Shown: positions 9,791-21,149 of the stretch, piece by piece
Numbering within the stretch: the first letter of the stretch is position 1
Layout: each line of letters starts with the position of its first letter
Made by a program: the position numbers and the translations under genes
Notes under the pieces: model-generated
The model's input: the letters and a program-made list of their open reading frames with translations, nothing else
Databases searched by the model: none
What the model was told of the DNA's origin: nothing
From: Eonycteris spelaea
Taxonomy: Eukaryota > Chordata > Mammalia > Chiroptera > Pteropodidae
Length of the DNA: 64,000 nucleotides
Direction of reading: 5' to 3'
Assembly (NCBI GenBank): GCA_003508835.1
Contig: PUFA01000077.1
Location: 1,626,001-1,690,000 of the forward strand

Positions 9791-11399
9791 ATTTCTGGAC
9801 TCCACTCACCATCAATATTTCTCTATTCCCTTTGTGATTGTATCTGCCTTCCTCAGGCTTTCTCTAGGTGAGAGCTGGAGCTTCTATCACTCCCAAATTC
9901 ATGCAGCCCTTGGGGACAGAAGCAGGAATTGAAGCCATAATCCTGGAACAATCTTTTGCCTTAAAAGCAATCCTAAAAGTCTATAATATCTGAGTCATTT
10001 TACAGGGTATCTTCCTTCCCCAACTTTCACATTCAGAAATAGTCTCTTAAATTATCACATTTGAGGTTCTCCAGGATCAATAAATTATAAGGAGACATAG
10101 AATCCAAGGAATTTGACCATGGATAACCTATTTTAGAAAATAGGAATGAGAATACCAATATTCCCAGGGTGACATCAGATTCTAGTAAAATACTTGTCCA
10201 ATTGTAGAAGAAAATTACCAGGGAAATAAGAGAGGAAAATGTGTTGTCACTCAGGTATGAAACAATGACAACAGAAACTGTGTCAGTGCCTTGGAGGCCC
10301 AGCAGCTGAGTCCCCAAAGTCACTTTATTACCAGCTTCCCAGACTCTTGACATGGGACTAAATGCAATGACCAAAGATTTGAATGAAAAAATTGCTGACT
10401 CATTCGCCAAAGAGGTACAGGGCACTTTGCAATAATCTATTCTCATTCCCTGACTATTTTCTGATGGTTCAACTGCTTCTTTTAAACCCCAAAGAGTAAT
10501 AAACAGCTACATCTTGTTACTGCCACAAGAAAAAAGGAAGGGTACATATTATATAAAGGACCAAGATAGTATCATGACTCAAATAAAAATGCCCCAGGGT
10601 AAAGAACTGGACTTCTAAAAATGAAGAGTGAATACATTTTTTAAGATTTCTGTCTTAAGTGATAGTCTAAATTTAAAAACATAAATAAAACCCACAAAAC
10701 CTTTGTGATTCCAATTTAGCTTATATTAAAAAGGAGATGGAAGAGAGGAGACAATGAAAAGTTAGCATAATAACACTGAAGAACCACCAAATATCTTTTC
10801 CGTATGATTTTTAAATTGCTAGGGGATTAATTTAATTTGTACTAGTGTATATCTACTCCTTGAAGCAAGTCATCCAATCACACATTTTTCTCCATGTTGC
10901 CATGGACATTGTACACGCTGATGGTTAACAAGAGTGATGCTGATGCGTTCTGATTTCTGTGTCGATCAAACTACATTTCATCTTGATAACTTCAAAGCGT
11001 CAAGTGGAACTGGAGTTTGTAATCTCTAAAGCGCAACATTTTGTTTTTCAGAATTCACAGGGGGTAATGAGTGTATACCTGAATAAACTAAGTCCATAAA
11101 TGGAAATGATTACTATTGATAAAATATATAGCCATTTTCTCAAGGTAGCATGTAGTTTTATAAAGCATAATCAGGTACAGTGAGAGGTGATAGTTCTTTT
11201 TAAACAATGTAATATAATTTAAGGTAGCTTTTTAGATTAATAAAGGGAATAAATGCTGTGACACATCCAATTTAGGGCACTGCCAGCTCTGGCTGGTTAA
11301 AAGTTGGAGATTGAGTTTCCAAGTTCCAGTATCACAGACTTTCTGTAGGTAATGTGGGTTTTCTGGGATGTTCTCCTGGAAGAAGATGCAATGTACCAT
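9791..11399. other. Unassigned; possible conserved element near 10790-11060
   Basis: No gene was found. A 137-codon open frame on the - strand (10033-10446) has no recognisable domain, and its opposite strand is broken. The stretch 10790-11060 has few obvious repeats and contains gttgccatggacattgtac, close to half of an RFX X-box palindrome. That resemblance is weak. Confidence 0.4.
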
Positions 11400-11590
11400 G
11401 GTGAGAAGATCTGTGCCTTGAAGTCACACAGACAGGTTAGGGTTGGGAATGACTTTGTAACATTAATTCTGTGGTTTTGGCTAAGTCACTTAAACTGAGA
11501 TCTGTTTTCTCCTGCATAAAGTGAGGACAATGGTATTTTCTTGATAAAATATGTGAAGATTCTTGGTATATTTACATGCAGCAATTACCC
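11400..11590 (+). mobile_element. MIR SINE
   Basis: tgtggttttggctaagtcac, ttaaactgagatctgttttc and gcataaagtgaggacaatgg follow the MIR core order. The tail is lost in AT-rich sequence. Confidence 0.65.
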
Positions 11591-11672
11591 TTTTGAATTC
11601 TGAAAGAATGACATATACTTGTAAGATCCAAGAAATCATTTAAAACTCATGCTAGGCACTTCGAGATGGTAA

Positions 11673-11990
11673 CTGTATTAATCAGCTATGCACACGTAAA
11701 CGAATAAACCTTGAATTTCAGTGGATTAGGACATTTATTCCCACCCGTTACATGTCAATAGCTACAAGTCAGATGAAGTAACATCTATGTAGGACCTATT
11801 TTATTGATAGCAGTGAGAGAGATTGAGAGAATTGCAGGAAATACATGATGACTCTTTAAGCTTTGTGGGAACTTGGCAGACTGATATTCTACTGGTCAAA
11901 GTCAGTCCCATGACCAAGCCTGCCATTAATGGGAAGGGAAGTCTTCCTGTTCCCCAAGGGCACTGCAAGTCTTATGGCAATGAATGAGTC
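11673..11990. mobile_element. Ancient interspersed repeat, family not named
   Basis: It begins tgtattaatcagctatgcac...cagtggattaggacatttat and continues ggaaatacatgatgactctt...ctggtcaaagtcagtcccat. This is the layout of a common mammalian repeat (ctgcgtaacaaa, agtggcttaaaacaacaacc...). A sister piece is at 19245-19660. I recognise the family by pattern but cannot name it safely. Confidence 0.45.
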
Positions 11991-12089
11991 CATTTAATTC
12001 ACTTATAGGAACAGGAGTGAATAGTCAGGAACAATGATACAATCTCCCATGATAACTACTACTAGTATCAGAGAGGCTGCATTGGATGG

Positions 12090-12360
12090 GAACAAAGCAA
12101 AGACTCTGAGCCTGGGTTTTTATCTTAACTCCAATATTGCTTTCTTTAAGAACTTAACCTCTCTGTGCTTATTTGCTCAAATGGAAAATTGGGATAATGA
12201 TAGTATCTATCCTGCATCATAAGATTATTAAGAAAATGAAATGAGTAAGTGTATGTATATACATTATATATAAAGGTCATATATACATCTATATAGTCAC
12301 TTAGAACAAAACCCAACATGCATCTAAGTACCGTGTGTTAGCTGTTATTACTATCACTAG
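12090..12360 (+). mobile_element. MIR SINE with an AT-rich expansion inside
   Basis: Core text acttaacctctctgtgctta, aatggaaaattgggataatg and atagtatctatcctgcatca is clearly MIR, and the tail tagctgttattactatcac is present at the far end. Between core and tail, a TATA-rich stretch at about 12245-12300 is longer than expected and looks like local expansion. Confidence 0.85.
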
Positions 12361-12541
12361 TTATACTGAGGAGATAGTAAATTTAGAGACATTCCCTGTA
12401 GAAAAACAGATCAATTAAATTAAAGTAGCTATGGTGGGGGAATGTTATGTAAATTTCCCCCATCTCTCAATTAAATGATGCTGTCTGTACAATTCAGTTG
12501 GTCCGTGTCACTGATTATCACTTTCTTCTTTTGTTTTATAG
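12361..12541 (+). other. Unassigned flank ending in a splice-acceptor-like tract
   Basis: The last 30 bases run ctgattatc (branch-point-like ctgat), then ctttcttcttttgttttatag. This is a good mammalian 3' splice-site context ending with AG at 12540-12541. Confidence 0.35.
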
Positions 12542-12581
12542 ACATCAGTCTTTGGAGAGGGCTGGTGGAAAAGGCAAGAAG
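12542..12581 (+). other. Candidate 40-nt exon (unproven)
   Basis: This 40-base segment sits between an acceptor-like tract (tttcttcttttgttttatag) and a donor-like junction AAG|GTATGA. All three frames are open across it, so a coding role is possible but not indicated. I do not recognise any encoded peptide. It would be a small exon of a gene, or of a long noncoding RNA, spanning this window. The alternative is chance, since good acceptor-donor pairs occur in introns at some rate. Confidence 0.25.
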
Positions 12582-13935
12582 GTATGATGGCTAACATATG
12601 GCATGAGCCACTAACTTTGTTTCCTTTTTTGAGAGCTTTTGATGATGTTCTTATCTTCAACAGCTTTTGGGCAAAGCAATTTTAAAAATCTTTTTCTGTG
12701 TTTTCAAAGAATCAAATAAAAAAGATCTTGGTTTCTGGTAATGAACATTAGTTTTCTTTCCCCATGGGCTTATTTTCTTAGTCAGTGAGCACTGTATTTG
12801 TCTACTACTTCAATATTCTATTTTGAAGAATAACCAAATAGGCAATTTCCCAAGTAACTCTGTAACAGTAACAATGCACATGGCCTCCCTGGCAAAATAA
12901 TGGAGGTTCTATCATGCAACATGTGTATGGTTTATTTCTTCTACCTATATAACAGATTCTACTTGAAAATTTAGCCTTAATTTCCATTGACCAGCACTGC
13001 TGAAATTTACTAGGTAAGGAGAGGTGATGTAAACCAAGATACACATGCAAATAAATATTTCAACTAAAACAATAATAATTTCTCCTATCATAAGGCAAGC
13101 AATTGAGTAAAACACTTCCTCAAATCTCATAACTGCTCATTTTAAATACTACAAAAGCACTGCTGGATGAGAAAAGAAAGATTTACACAATTTCTTTTCT
13201 TTAATATTTTTTACTTCCCTTTCCCCACAAAACATATCTAATTATACATCTACCCCTCATCTTCTACTCATTAGAAATATTATGCAATATTCTTCTTACT
13301 TTTGGTGGCACAGGATTAAGGTATCCGGGGAACAATTTACAAATGTGCTGAAAAGGCTGTCTAGGCACCACACTTGAATGGAGGTCTGGAACCTGCTTTC
13401 TGCAGCCCCTCGCCCCACACCAATAAAGAAAGTAGTGCCTGTGAACTCTTGCTGAACTGAGGCAGGGAAGTGAGTCAATAGGTGAATGACTTCCGCCATG
13501 GGGGATAAGTGACTGCCTTTTTGAACTGGGTTAAGATGCTTAGAGTACAAGGAAGAGAAATGGAAAAGAAGCTAAATGTACACTCTTTTCTCAATGTAGG
13601 TTTCCCGCTTTCAGTAGAGCTGAGATCACAGAAGGAGAAGTTTTAACTTTTAATGGATGTTAAAGTCTTAATTTTTATGATGCACTGGACATATGAATTA
13701 GTGAACTGAAAATATTTTGGGGAACTAAAGTGACCAGTAGATTTTTTTTAAGTTTGAGAGTGACCAGGAAAATCATAGGGCTGACTTTATATTTCACCCA
13801 AGTAATCAAAGAAGAACTGCCTCCTGGAGCTGATACCCAGATGCTGACATATGCTAAACAGTACGTTGTTTTCTATTTAGGCCTATGCAGGGACCACTAA
13901 CTGGTCACAGGTTTCCATTCCACTTGTTTCCCTTT
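12582..13935. other. No gene or repeat recognised
   Basis: Unassigned sequence. Frames at 12805-13130 and 13296-13550 (- strand) are short and featureless. Confidence 0.4.
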
Positions 13936-13939
13936 TAGA

Positions 13940-14280
13940 AATAAGGCCCCTAATTTTCAGCACAACATATGGGTGCCCATTAGCGACTCTATCCCCAGCC
14001 TCTGTTGCAGTGAAGGATGGTCATATGATAAAGTCTGGACCAATGAGGAGTGGGAGGAAGTTCTATCTGCAACTTCTAGTTCACTTCATTAACATCAATC
14101 CACTTTACCTAGACCTTCTATTTCTTATGGATGGGAAATGGCAACTAATGAACCATAACGAACCATATGAATTTCTGAGTTATGCCACCAGCATTAGACT
14201 GCTTAGCTCTGGGATAGCACATGAAAGAAAAATAAACCATTTCTTTAAGACAATGTATATTTTGGTATCTTTGCTATAAA
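13940..14280. mobile_element. Ancient interspersed repeat, family not named
   Basis: The text cagcctctgttgcagtgaag, atggtcatatgataaagtct, ggaccaatgaggagtggg...aagttc, and the late gaaagaaaaataaaccattt resemble a common mammalian element (ggccatgtgac, tctggccaatgag, aataaa...gtttaagcc). The resemblance is by pattern only. Confidence 0.4.
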
Positions 14281-15919
14281 GTGTACCCAACTTACTAGGA
14301 AATTAGTATCTGAAACTATGTTCCTGCCTTAAAACCCAAAATATAGCCAGGTAGAAGGTGACCAAGAAACCTATTAGGCTGGAAGTCTTGTGACCCTTCT
14401 GTAATGCCTTGGCAATACGTTTGGTAAAACTGTCACCTGCAGTGATTTGGAGGGAAGACCACTGAATTTTAGAGAAGTGGTTAGAAAAGGGTAGACTCTC
14501 GTGTGTTGACTGTTTCTTACTGCTTTAGCAAGACCATAGAAAAAAAGAAATGAATCCAGGAAAGAACTGGTAATTTGTTGGTGGAGATGAAGGGAATGGA
14601 TTGTGCTTAATAGAGTATTTCTCTGTCTTTAGTCAATAGTCTAAAAATGCCAGAGATTTGGGATCTGCAAAGTTGGAAAAGTCAATGTTATCTGCGCCTA
14701 GAAAACAGTAGGAGATAAGACTATTTATAGCCTTTCTCAGGGGTGTCCCGTTAGACTGTTCAGCTGGTTGGAGGTACTTCTGACCTTCCAAGTCAGGCAT
14801 TATGGTGGTTATTGTTGAAGCAGAGAGAGGACAATGGGCTGAGCCTGAAGCTAATAAAGAAGGGGAGAGAGGTGGGCTTAGGAAGGTATTTCCAGAAGAA
14901 ATCTTGGGTATGACGACTTTCACCGAATCAGTGGTGTACTGGTAAATGGTTCATAGATGGTTCTATGTTAAAGAAAAAAAAAGCCTTGATGTTTAGTGTC
15001 TGCTGATTTCCATGGTGTAAATACTCCCACTGTGGTCTATTTCCAGCTACCAACATGGTACCGCTGGTCATGGGGAGTTGGCAAGAGATGTGCACAGTCA
15101 GCTCTTGTGGGCTGGTGCAAGCCAGACCCAGTGCTGCATGACACTGACTGGAAGAAGACAGACAGGTGGCCTTCTGAGTTTGGGGAGTAGTTGTCTTGCC
15201 CGGAAATAACAAGCTTGGCGTACAGAGGCCTGTGAATTTTCTCATCTCTGAAGAATCCACCAGGCTTTTGAACTCGCGATTTTGAAGTCATGAAAGCAGG
15301 AATGTACACTTTCCAGAAGGGCATGCTCGCCAAAAACTTTGGATGTGTACAGGAGTAACAGACAAGGAAGACTCTCCCAGGGGGCAGAGCCCAGGTCACA
15401 CACAGCAACAGAGAAGGGATTTGCTCCCAGAGATCATAGTACAGGTTTCTTTCTTCCCTGCCAGAGCAGGAGGTTCTGACAATTATTACTTAGAAGGAAA
15501 TCATCAGGGCGATGGACCAGTATCTCCCAAGTGCTCCCTACCTTTTCCTTTTCTAAACTTTTTTTTTAGTGTGTATATGCTTTTTTTTTTTGTTCTACTG
15601 GGATCTACTGGATGTGTGGCTGTCAGGAAAGGTGGGGAAGTGCAAACTGCCTGTCTATTGGTTTGTAAGTCACTGGTCTACGAGGAGCCCACCTCAGATG
15701 CAGATCACTGTGCGTCACCTAGGATTATGAAGGTTGGGCTGGATGCAGTAACTGAATGAAATTTGGATTTATTTCCTTAAAGAGGAGAGTAAAGGTGTTC
15801 CATGAATTGGAATAAGAGTGATCAGGAAGACTTAAGTGGCCAGCAAGGCAGGGTGTGGAAGGGATCGATGATTAGTCTTCAGCACCCTTTCTCCCTCTCT
15901 ATCTACTTTTTGGGACTAG
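14281..15919. other. Unassigned; mid-part may be an old repeat
   Basis: The stretch 14990-15200 (ccatggtgtaaatactccca, ctaccaacatggtaccgctg) has the feel of an old LTR or MITE but I cannot assign it. The longest frame (138 codons, 15343-15759, + strand) lies partly over T-runs and has no domain. (T)n runs lie at about 15560-15590. Confidence 0.4.
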
Positions 15920-16170
15920 AACCTCCCTGAGTTAGAGTTGGACACAGGGACTCTCAGGCCACAGACATCACCTCCCAGTCTGCCTCACAGCGAGTATGGT
16001 CACACAACTCCTGCAGCAGTGATTATGGGTGGAAGAGATGAGCTTCCAGGTCATCTCTTCATCTCTTCATGCCAAGTCCTGAGAATGTGCAATGCCATCG
16101 TGGACCTCTTTGAGAACTCTTCCCTTTCTTTTGTGATAAGAAATCTGAAAAATGACCCCTTCTGAAGGAA
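15920..16170. mobile_element. Ancient interspersed repeat, left part (tentative)
   Basis: The sequence resembles the middle of an old mammalian element. A matching right part (ttctcaattaagccactgta, ctact) is at 16440-16555, separated by an LTR-like insert. It contains a small direct repeat, atctcttc twice, near 16052-16067. Confidence 0.35.
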
Positions 16171-16179
16171 ACTAGGAAT

Positions 16180-16440
16180 CCTCTCCTTAACCAATCAAAT
16201 GATTCCTTCAGACTCTTGCCCTATCTATTCCTCCTTTTATGTTACATCTAACTTTCCGCTTGTAACTCACTGAACTCGATTTTGAGGGTTGCAGCTCTCT
16301 CTTGCCTGGCAGGAGATAAACTTGGCTTAGTTTTTCGACTCTGCCACCCGGAGAGGTGAGCTGCTTGCCCTGACTCCTCCTTTTCTTCCTTTCTGTTTGC
16401 TACTTGGAGAACCCTGGAGGCCTCCAAGAGCTACCCTGCC
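16180..16440 (+). mobile_element. Possible ERV LTR fragment
   Basis: The run gaactcgattttgagggttg, cagctctctcttgcctggca, ggagataaacttgg has the look of the R/U5 part of an old retroviral LTR, and it separates two halves of what seems one older repeat. No primer-binding site, internal gene or direct repeats were identified. Treat as tentative. Confidence 0.3.
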
Positions 16441-16555
16441 ACCTTTGGCCAGCTTCCCTCTGGATTGTCCTGAAAAAGAAACATAACCTTCTCAATTAAG
16501 CCACTGTAATTTGATCACATTTTTATACCAACATAGTCTACTCTATAAGTAGTTC
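16440..16555. mobile_element. Ancient interspersed repeat, right part (tentative)
   Basis: ttctcaattaagccactgta and atagtctactctataag resemble the 'aagccact...ctaatac' ends shared by several old mammalian elements. Probably continuous in origin with 15920-16170. Confidence 0.35.
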
Positions 16556-16599
16556 TCAATGTAAACATCCTGGTCTTCCAACGTGCTGGTCACATGTGT

Positions 16600-16690
16600 G
16601 AAATCTTAGCACAGTGCCTTGAATATTGTAGGTTCTCAATGTTTGCTATTGTTGACAACAAACATGCCCATTGACTGAATGAACAAAGAA
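16600..16690 (+). mobile_element. L2 LINE 3' terminus
   Basis: agcacagtgccttgaatatt, gtaggttctcaatgtttgct and actgaatgaac match the L2 3' end (cagtgcctggcacatagtag, gctcaataaatgtttg, tgaatgaa). Confidence 0.7.
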
Positions 16691-18230
16691 TATGAATGCA
16701 AAATCTGTAGTGCCATTAAAACACAGTGGGGGGTGGGTGGGAATTTTTGAACAGTATTTGCGTCATTAATCAAAGCAGAAGAAATGAATAGAAAAGCATC
16801 GGCTGCGAAGAACTAATATTTATTTTGATCCTGCACTATGTTTGGTGCTTTATAAAAGGCAACAGAAATCATGACCTCTTAGCAGGCTCCTGATCTAAAT
16901 GAGATGATCAGCAGTACTGCAAACTCAGGATAAAAATGCAGGTGGGTCTGACAGGTGGCAATTGTTTCTTGATCGTTTTTTCCCCCATCATCTCTCTTCT
17001 CTCTTATTATGTGTGCAGATTAAATATACCTTGCCAAAAATGTTATGAAAGAAAGCCACATGCTGTGTATTTAGAACAAATTTGTTCAAGTGTTCAGGCA
17101 CAATCTGTATTGGAGACATTCTGTGTACAGAATTATCCCTGATCTTCTGGAAATTTCTGGAACTGGGCCAATGGCCTTATAAATGCTTCAGTATATACAT
17201 TTCTTTTGTTTTAGAAGCACTGTGTTTCATTCACCTTACCTGTGAAGGGTTACATTGTCTTTTTCTTTTCTTTTTAAAAATCATCATAAAGGAAGAGAGT
17301 TGTGTTTTAAGTGTTAATTCTGGGGGTGATTCAGTTACAATTTATTCCAACATCACACATCCTCAAAGGAAAAATGAAGACATGTATCAGAGGAGGGAGA
17401 GAGTCTGAATGTCTCAGGGAATTGGGAAATGGAGCAGGATCCCTTTCCCTTCTCTCGTCATCGGCTTCCATTCTGCCGAGATCACACAAGACAGGAGATG
17501 AGCTGCCCTGTGACAGGTCCTTCACGCATCTTTGGGAACCAGTGGCCTCAGGATCATTCCTGGGAGACAGCTGTCAAAATCTTGAAAACTTGTGACTGAG
17601 TTTCCTTACGTTGTGTTTAAGTGGCTAGCTGATAAAAAAATGGTAGAACCTCTGAAGGAGAGCACTGAGGCAAAGAACAGAAGCACGGGGCACCCAAGTG
17701 AATTATTCACGTACTTGTTTGCTTCAGAAGAGGTGAGCTTCCCCTTTCAGGACTAGTGAAGTGACTGCTTTTTCGAGATGCTCCTACCTGTGAGCCTCCT
17801 TTGTTCATTCAGCCAATGGGAATGTTATCATATGACTGGACCTTTTTGCCCAGGGATCTGACTACTTGTACTATGCCAACAAAAAAGTAGTTCTCTGATA
17901 GCAGAGGTAAGATGAGAAAGAAAATTAAAAACTTTTATGAGGCGAAGACAGGATCATTTCTAAGGAGATAGAACGCTTAAGGAAGAAAGAAAGCGTAACA
18001 TCAGATTGGATTTTTCTGAAAATTGGAAAAATGATTTTATAAAAACAAGGAAAACTACTTTGGATGTGATTTCTTGATCCTTGCTCCTTCTGAGACATGG
18101 GGATTGCTGAAATCCCAATAAGTACTCACTACTTTCATTTTAAGCCCTTGACATAAATTGATTCAGTACATTTTTTTAATGCTTCTGGATTTGCTGTTAT
18201 TATGTTTTGGTTGTAAAAATAACACATATT
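16691..18230. other. No gene or repeat recognised
   Basis: Unassigned. A G-rich patch at 16728-16741 (six G, then two GGG runs split by T) falls one run short of a canonical quadruplex. Frames at 17082-17595 overlap one another and have no motif. Confidence 0.4.
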
Positions 18231-18234
18231 TGTC

Positions 18235-18362
18235 TTAGAATGGGTTCTGCAGAAGGTGAGCTTGAGATGGGGATTCTTGTTCTATTTGGGGGAATGCTCT
18301 CAGGAGAAAGGGACTGGTGACTGCAGGAAAAAGCAGGGAGCTAAGCAAGGATGTAGTCCTAC
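18235..18362. mobile_element. Ancient interspersed repeat, family not named
   Basis: ttctgcagaaggtgagcttg...ctatttgggggaatgctctc, aggagaaagggactgg and agctaagcaaggatgtagt resemble the repeat also seen at 43315-43560. It directly precedes the LTR at 18363. Confidence 0.4.
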
Positions 18363-18718
18363 TGGTGCTCTGGACCGAATGTACGTGTGCACCCAAATTC
18401 ATATGTTGAAATCCAGCCTCCCAAAAGTGATGGTACGAGTAGTGGAAACTTTGAGAGATATCAGTGTCTTGAGGGTGGAACCCTCGTGAATAGGATTAGT
18501 GCCTTATACAAGAAGCTCCAGAAAGACCCTGAGCCCCTTCCGCCATGTGAAGACACAGAGGGAAGGCACTGACTATGACACAGGAAGTGAGCCCTCACCC
18601 AGCCATGTTGGGCCCCTAATCTTGGACTTCCAGCCTCCAGAACTATGAGAAATCAATTTGTTTTTTATAAGCCACCATCTGTGGTATTTTGTTATAGTAG
18701 CTGGCAAGGACTAAGACA
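18363..18718 (+). mobile_element. MLT1-like solo LTR (ERVL-MaLR)
   Basis: The sequence follows the MLT1 LTR consensus nearly end to end: aaattcatatgttgaaatcc, gagggtggaaccctcgtgaa, taggattagtgccttat, ccatgtgaagacacagaggg, cttccagcctccagaactat, gccaccatctgtggtatttt, ctaagaca. It is a solitary, non-coding LTR left by an ancient retrotransposon; no internal region adjoins it. It is diverged throughout, as expected for this old mammalian family. Confidence 0.88.
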
Positions 18719-19240
18719 ACTGGAGGCCAGGTGCAGTCTGATCACACAGGAAGCTGTGGAATACAACTGTAACCACAGAGTTGGTCCTCTGTCGGGGCAA
18801 GGAGACTGGCCTTTATACCTGGTGTCAATCATCATCGGCTGAAGCCCGGGGGCTGTAAATTGACTCCTTGTCAAAAAGACTTCCGTCTGGGTGAGGGCAA
18901 CGCTCCAGGGAAGGGGGCAACAGCGAGTTATTCATCAGCCAATACTAACAGCTACTGGAGGATGATTCTACGGCTGGTAAAGGGAATAGAAAATTGTATA
19001 ACACAACAGAACAAAGTACAGAATGAAGTAAAAAGTCACAAAACCTCCTCCTTTCAAAGGCAACTACCACTGCATTTAGTGATGGTTCCTCCCGACACGT
19101 CTGTCCCCTCTCCCCGACAACTGACACAAGAATACCTCCATTCGCTGGTACAATTTTCCCATGTTAATCACCATAAAAACACTCCATTATTTCTGATGAT
19201 GCCACAGAATTCCACTGTTCTTTAGTTAACAGATTCTCTA
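18719..19240. other. No gene or repeat recognised
   Basis: Unassigned. Frames on both strands at 18860-19225 are mutually overlapping shadows. Confidence 0.4.
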
Positions 19241-19244
19241 ATCA

Positions 19245-19660
19245 ATGAATATTCCAATACTATTGCTGCATAACACCCTAAACTTAACGGTATAAAGCAA
19301 TAACCATTTTACAAATGCTCACTACACTGAGGGTCACAAATTCAGGAAGGGCACAGTGGGATGGCTCTGCTCAATGATGTCTTGGCCACTGACTGAGCCT
19401 GGAGGTGACTAAATGGCTGGACTATAGGACCCACTGCTATGATGACTGCACTTCCATGTGCAGTATCTTGGGGTCGGGGGTGGCTGACGGGCTGTGCTAA
19501 ACTGGTGTTGCTTGCTCCATGGTTGTTGAACTTCTTCCTTGACAGCCTAGTGGCCCAGAGAACCAGGTGTAAACTGCATGGCTTTGACCTAGCCTCAGAA
19601 CTCTCGAAGCACCACCTCTCAGGCATAGTAGGCCCTGATCAAAACAGAGGAAAATAAAGT
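19245..19660. mobile_element. Ancient interspersed repeat, family not named
   Basis: tattgctgcataacacccta, aacttaacggtataaagcaa, taaccatttta, gatggctctgctcaatg and later ttgacctagcctcagaactc resemble a common mammalian repeat (gctgcgtaacaaa, ttagtggcttaaaacaacaa, gacctagcctcggaagtc). Related to 11673-11990. Confidence 0.55.
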
Positions 19661-19979
19661 CTAACTCTTGATGGGAAAAAGATCAAAGAATTTGAGGTTA
19701 TCGAAAAAATATTCTCTGCTATGAACATTTAGGTTGTTTCAGATTTTGTGTTTTGGAGGGTTTTTTTTCATGTTTTGTTAACAATGCCACTTTGAATATT
19801 CTTAAACAAATCATCTTTCACACTTGAGACATTATCGCCTTAGAGCAAATTCCTTAAGGGACAATCCTAGGCAAAAGGAATTTATATTGCATATAAAATT
19901 TAAATTTATATTGCATATGCTCTCTGGAGAAGTTACATCAATTTATACTTCCATCAAAAGTATGAGATTACCTTTGTGT
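19661..19979. other. Probable old L1-like sequence, unresolved
   Basis: The text gaacatttaggttgtttcag followed by acaatgccactttgaatatt recalls antisense L1 ORF2 (ttaggttgtttcc, aataatgctgc), and cttccatcaaaagtatgaga recalls the next segment. Too decayed to bound. Confidence 0.45.
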
Positions 19980-21130
19980 GCTATGCAATTTTTATCACAT
20001 GTGTAGATTCACGTAACCACTGCCACAATCAAGATACAGAGCTATTTCATAAAAAAGAAAGAAGACTTGCTAAAGGAAAAAAAGAAGGCATTTGTGCTAA
20101 CCCTTTATAGCCATACACACCCCTGACCCCTTGTCTCTCACCTCTGGCAACCACTCATGTTAAGTTATATAAATGGAATCACACACTATGTAACCTTTTG
20201 GGATTTTTTTTTCCCATCCAAGTTGTTGTGTACATACCTTTTTACTGCCTATAGTATTCCACGGTACGGATGTACCACGGTTTGTTTAACCATTCACCTG
20301 CTGAACAATGTTAGGGTTGTTTCCAGTTTTTGTCTATTATTAATAAAACTGTTGCTGTGAACACGTATGTAGATGCTTCTCTGTGAACGTGTATTTTCAT
20401 TTCTCTGAGATAAATGTCTGGGAGTACAATTGTTGAGTCATATGGTAGCTGCATGTTTAGTTTTCTAAGAAACAATCAAACTGTTTCTAGAGTGGCAGTA
20501 CCATTTTCTATTCCTACCAGCAATAGAAGAATGATTAAGTTTTTCCATGTCCTCACTGACTCTTGGTATTGTCACTATTTTTAATTTTAGCCACTTCGAT
20601 AGGTATGTAGTGATATCTCACTGCAGTTTTAATTTGCATTTCTCCAACGGCTAGTGCTTTGATGCATCTTTCGTGCACTTATTTACCATCTGCGTATCCT
20701 CTTCAGTGAAATGTATGTTCTAGTCTGCGCATTTTCTTAATTGGATTATTTGCTTGCTTGCTTTTTTTAAACTGTTTAGTTTTGAGAACAGTTTATATAT
20801 TTTAGACACAAGGCTTTTGTCTCATAAGTAATCTGCGAATGTTTTCTTCAAGTCTGTAGCTTATCTTCTTCATCCTCTTCATTGGATCTTTTGAAGAAGT
20901 TTTTAATCTTGATGGAATCTAATTGATTATTTTTCTTTTATAAATAGTACTCATGTCAATCGAAAACCTGTCATCTAGCCCTAGACCATACATTTTAATG
21001 TTTTTATCTCCTGGGTACCAAAATTTAAAAGTAAATTCACATGGTCAAGTCTGTTGAACTTTTCATTTATAGTTTCTAGGGTTTGTATATTTTGGGGAAG
21101 GTCTTTTCCAGCCCCCAAATTATAAAATTA
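19980..21130 (-). mobile_element. Old L1 3' region, antisense
   Basis: About 1.1 kb of antisense L1 running from the 3' UTR at the left (caatcaagatacagagctat) into ORF2. Hallmarks on the + strand are ataaatggaatcacacacta, ctgctgaacaatgttagggt, tgtctgggagtacaattgtt, ctcactgcagttttaatttg and tttctccaacggctag. Frameshifts and stops are frequent and no intact ORF remains. Confidence 0.9.
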
Positions 21131-21149
21131 ACCAATGTATAATTTTAGA

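Noticed and set aside
10033..10446. 137-codon open frame on the minus strand
   Set aside because: It has no recognisable domain, no splice context and an ordinary AT-rich hydrophobic composition. One or more frames of this length are expected by chance in 64 kb read in six frames.
15343..15759. 138-codon open frame on the plus strand
   Set aside because: It crosses T-runs (encoding F-rich and V/L-rich segments) and has no known motif. Length alone does not support a gene.
16728..16741. G-quadruplex in GGGGGGTGGGTGGG
   Set aside because: It has only three separable G-runs, so it misses the canonical four-run pattern.
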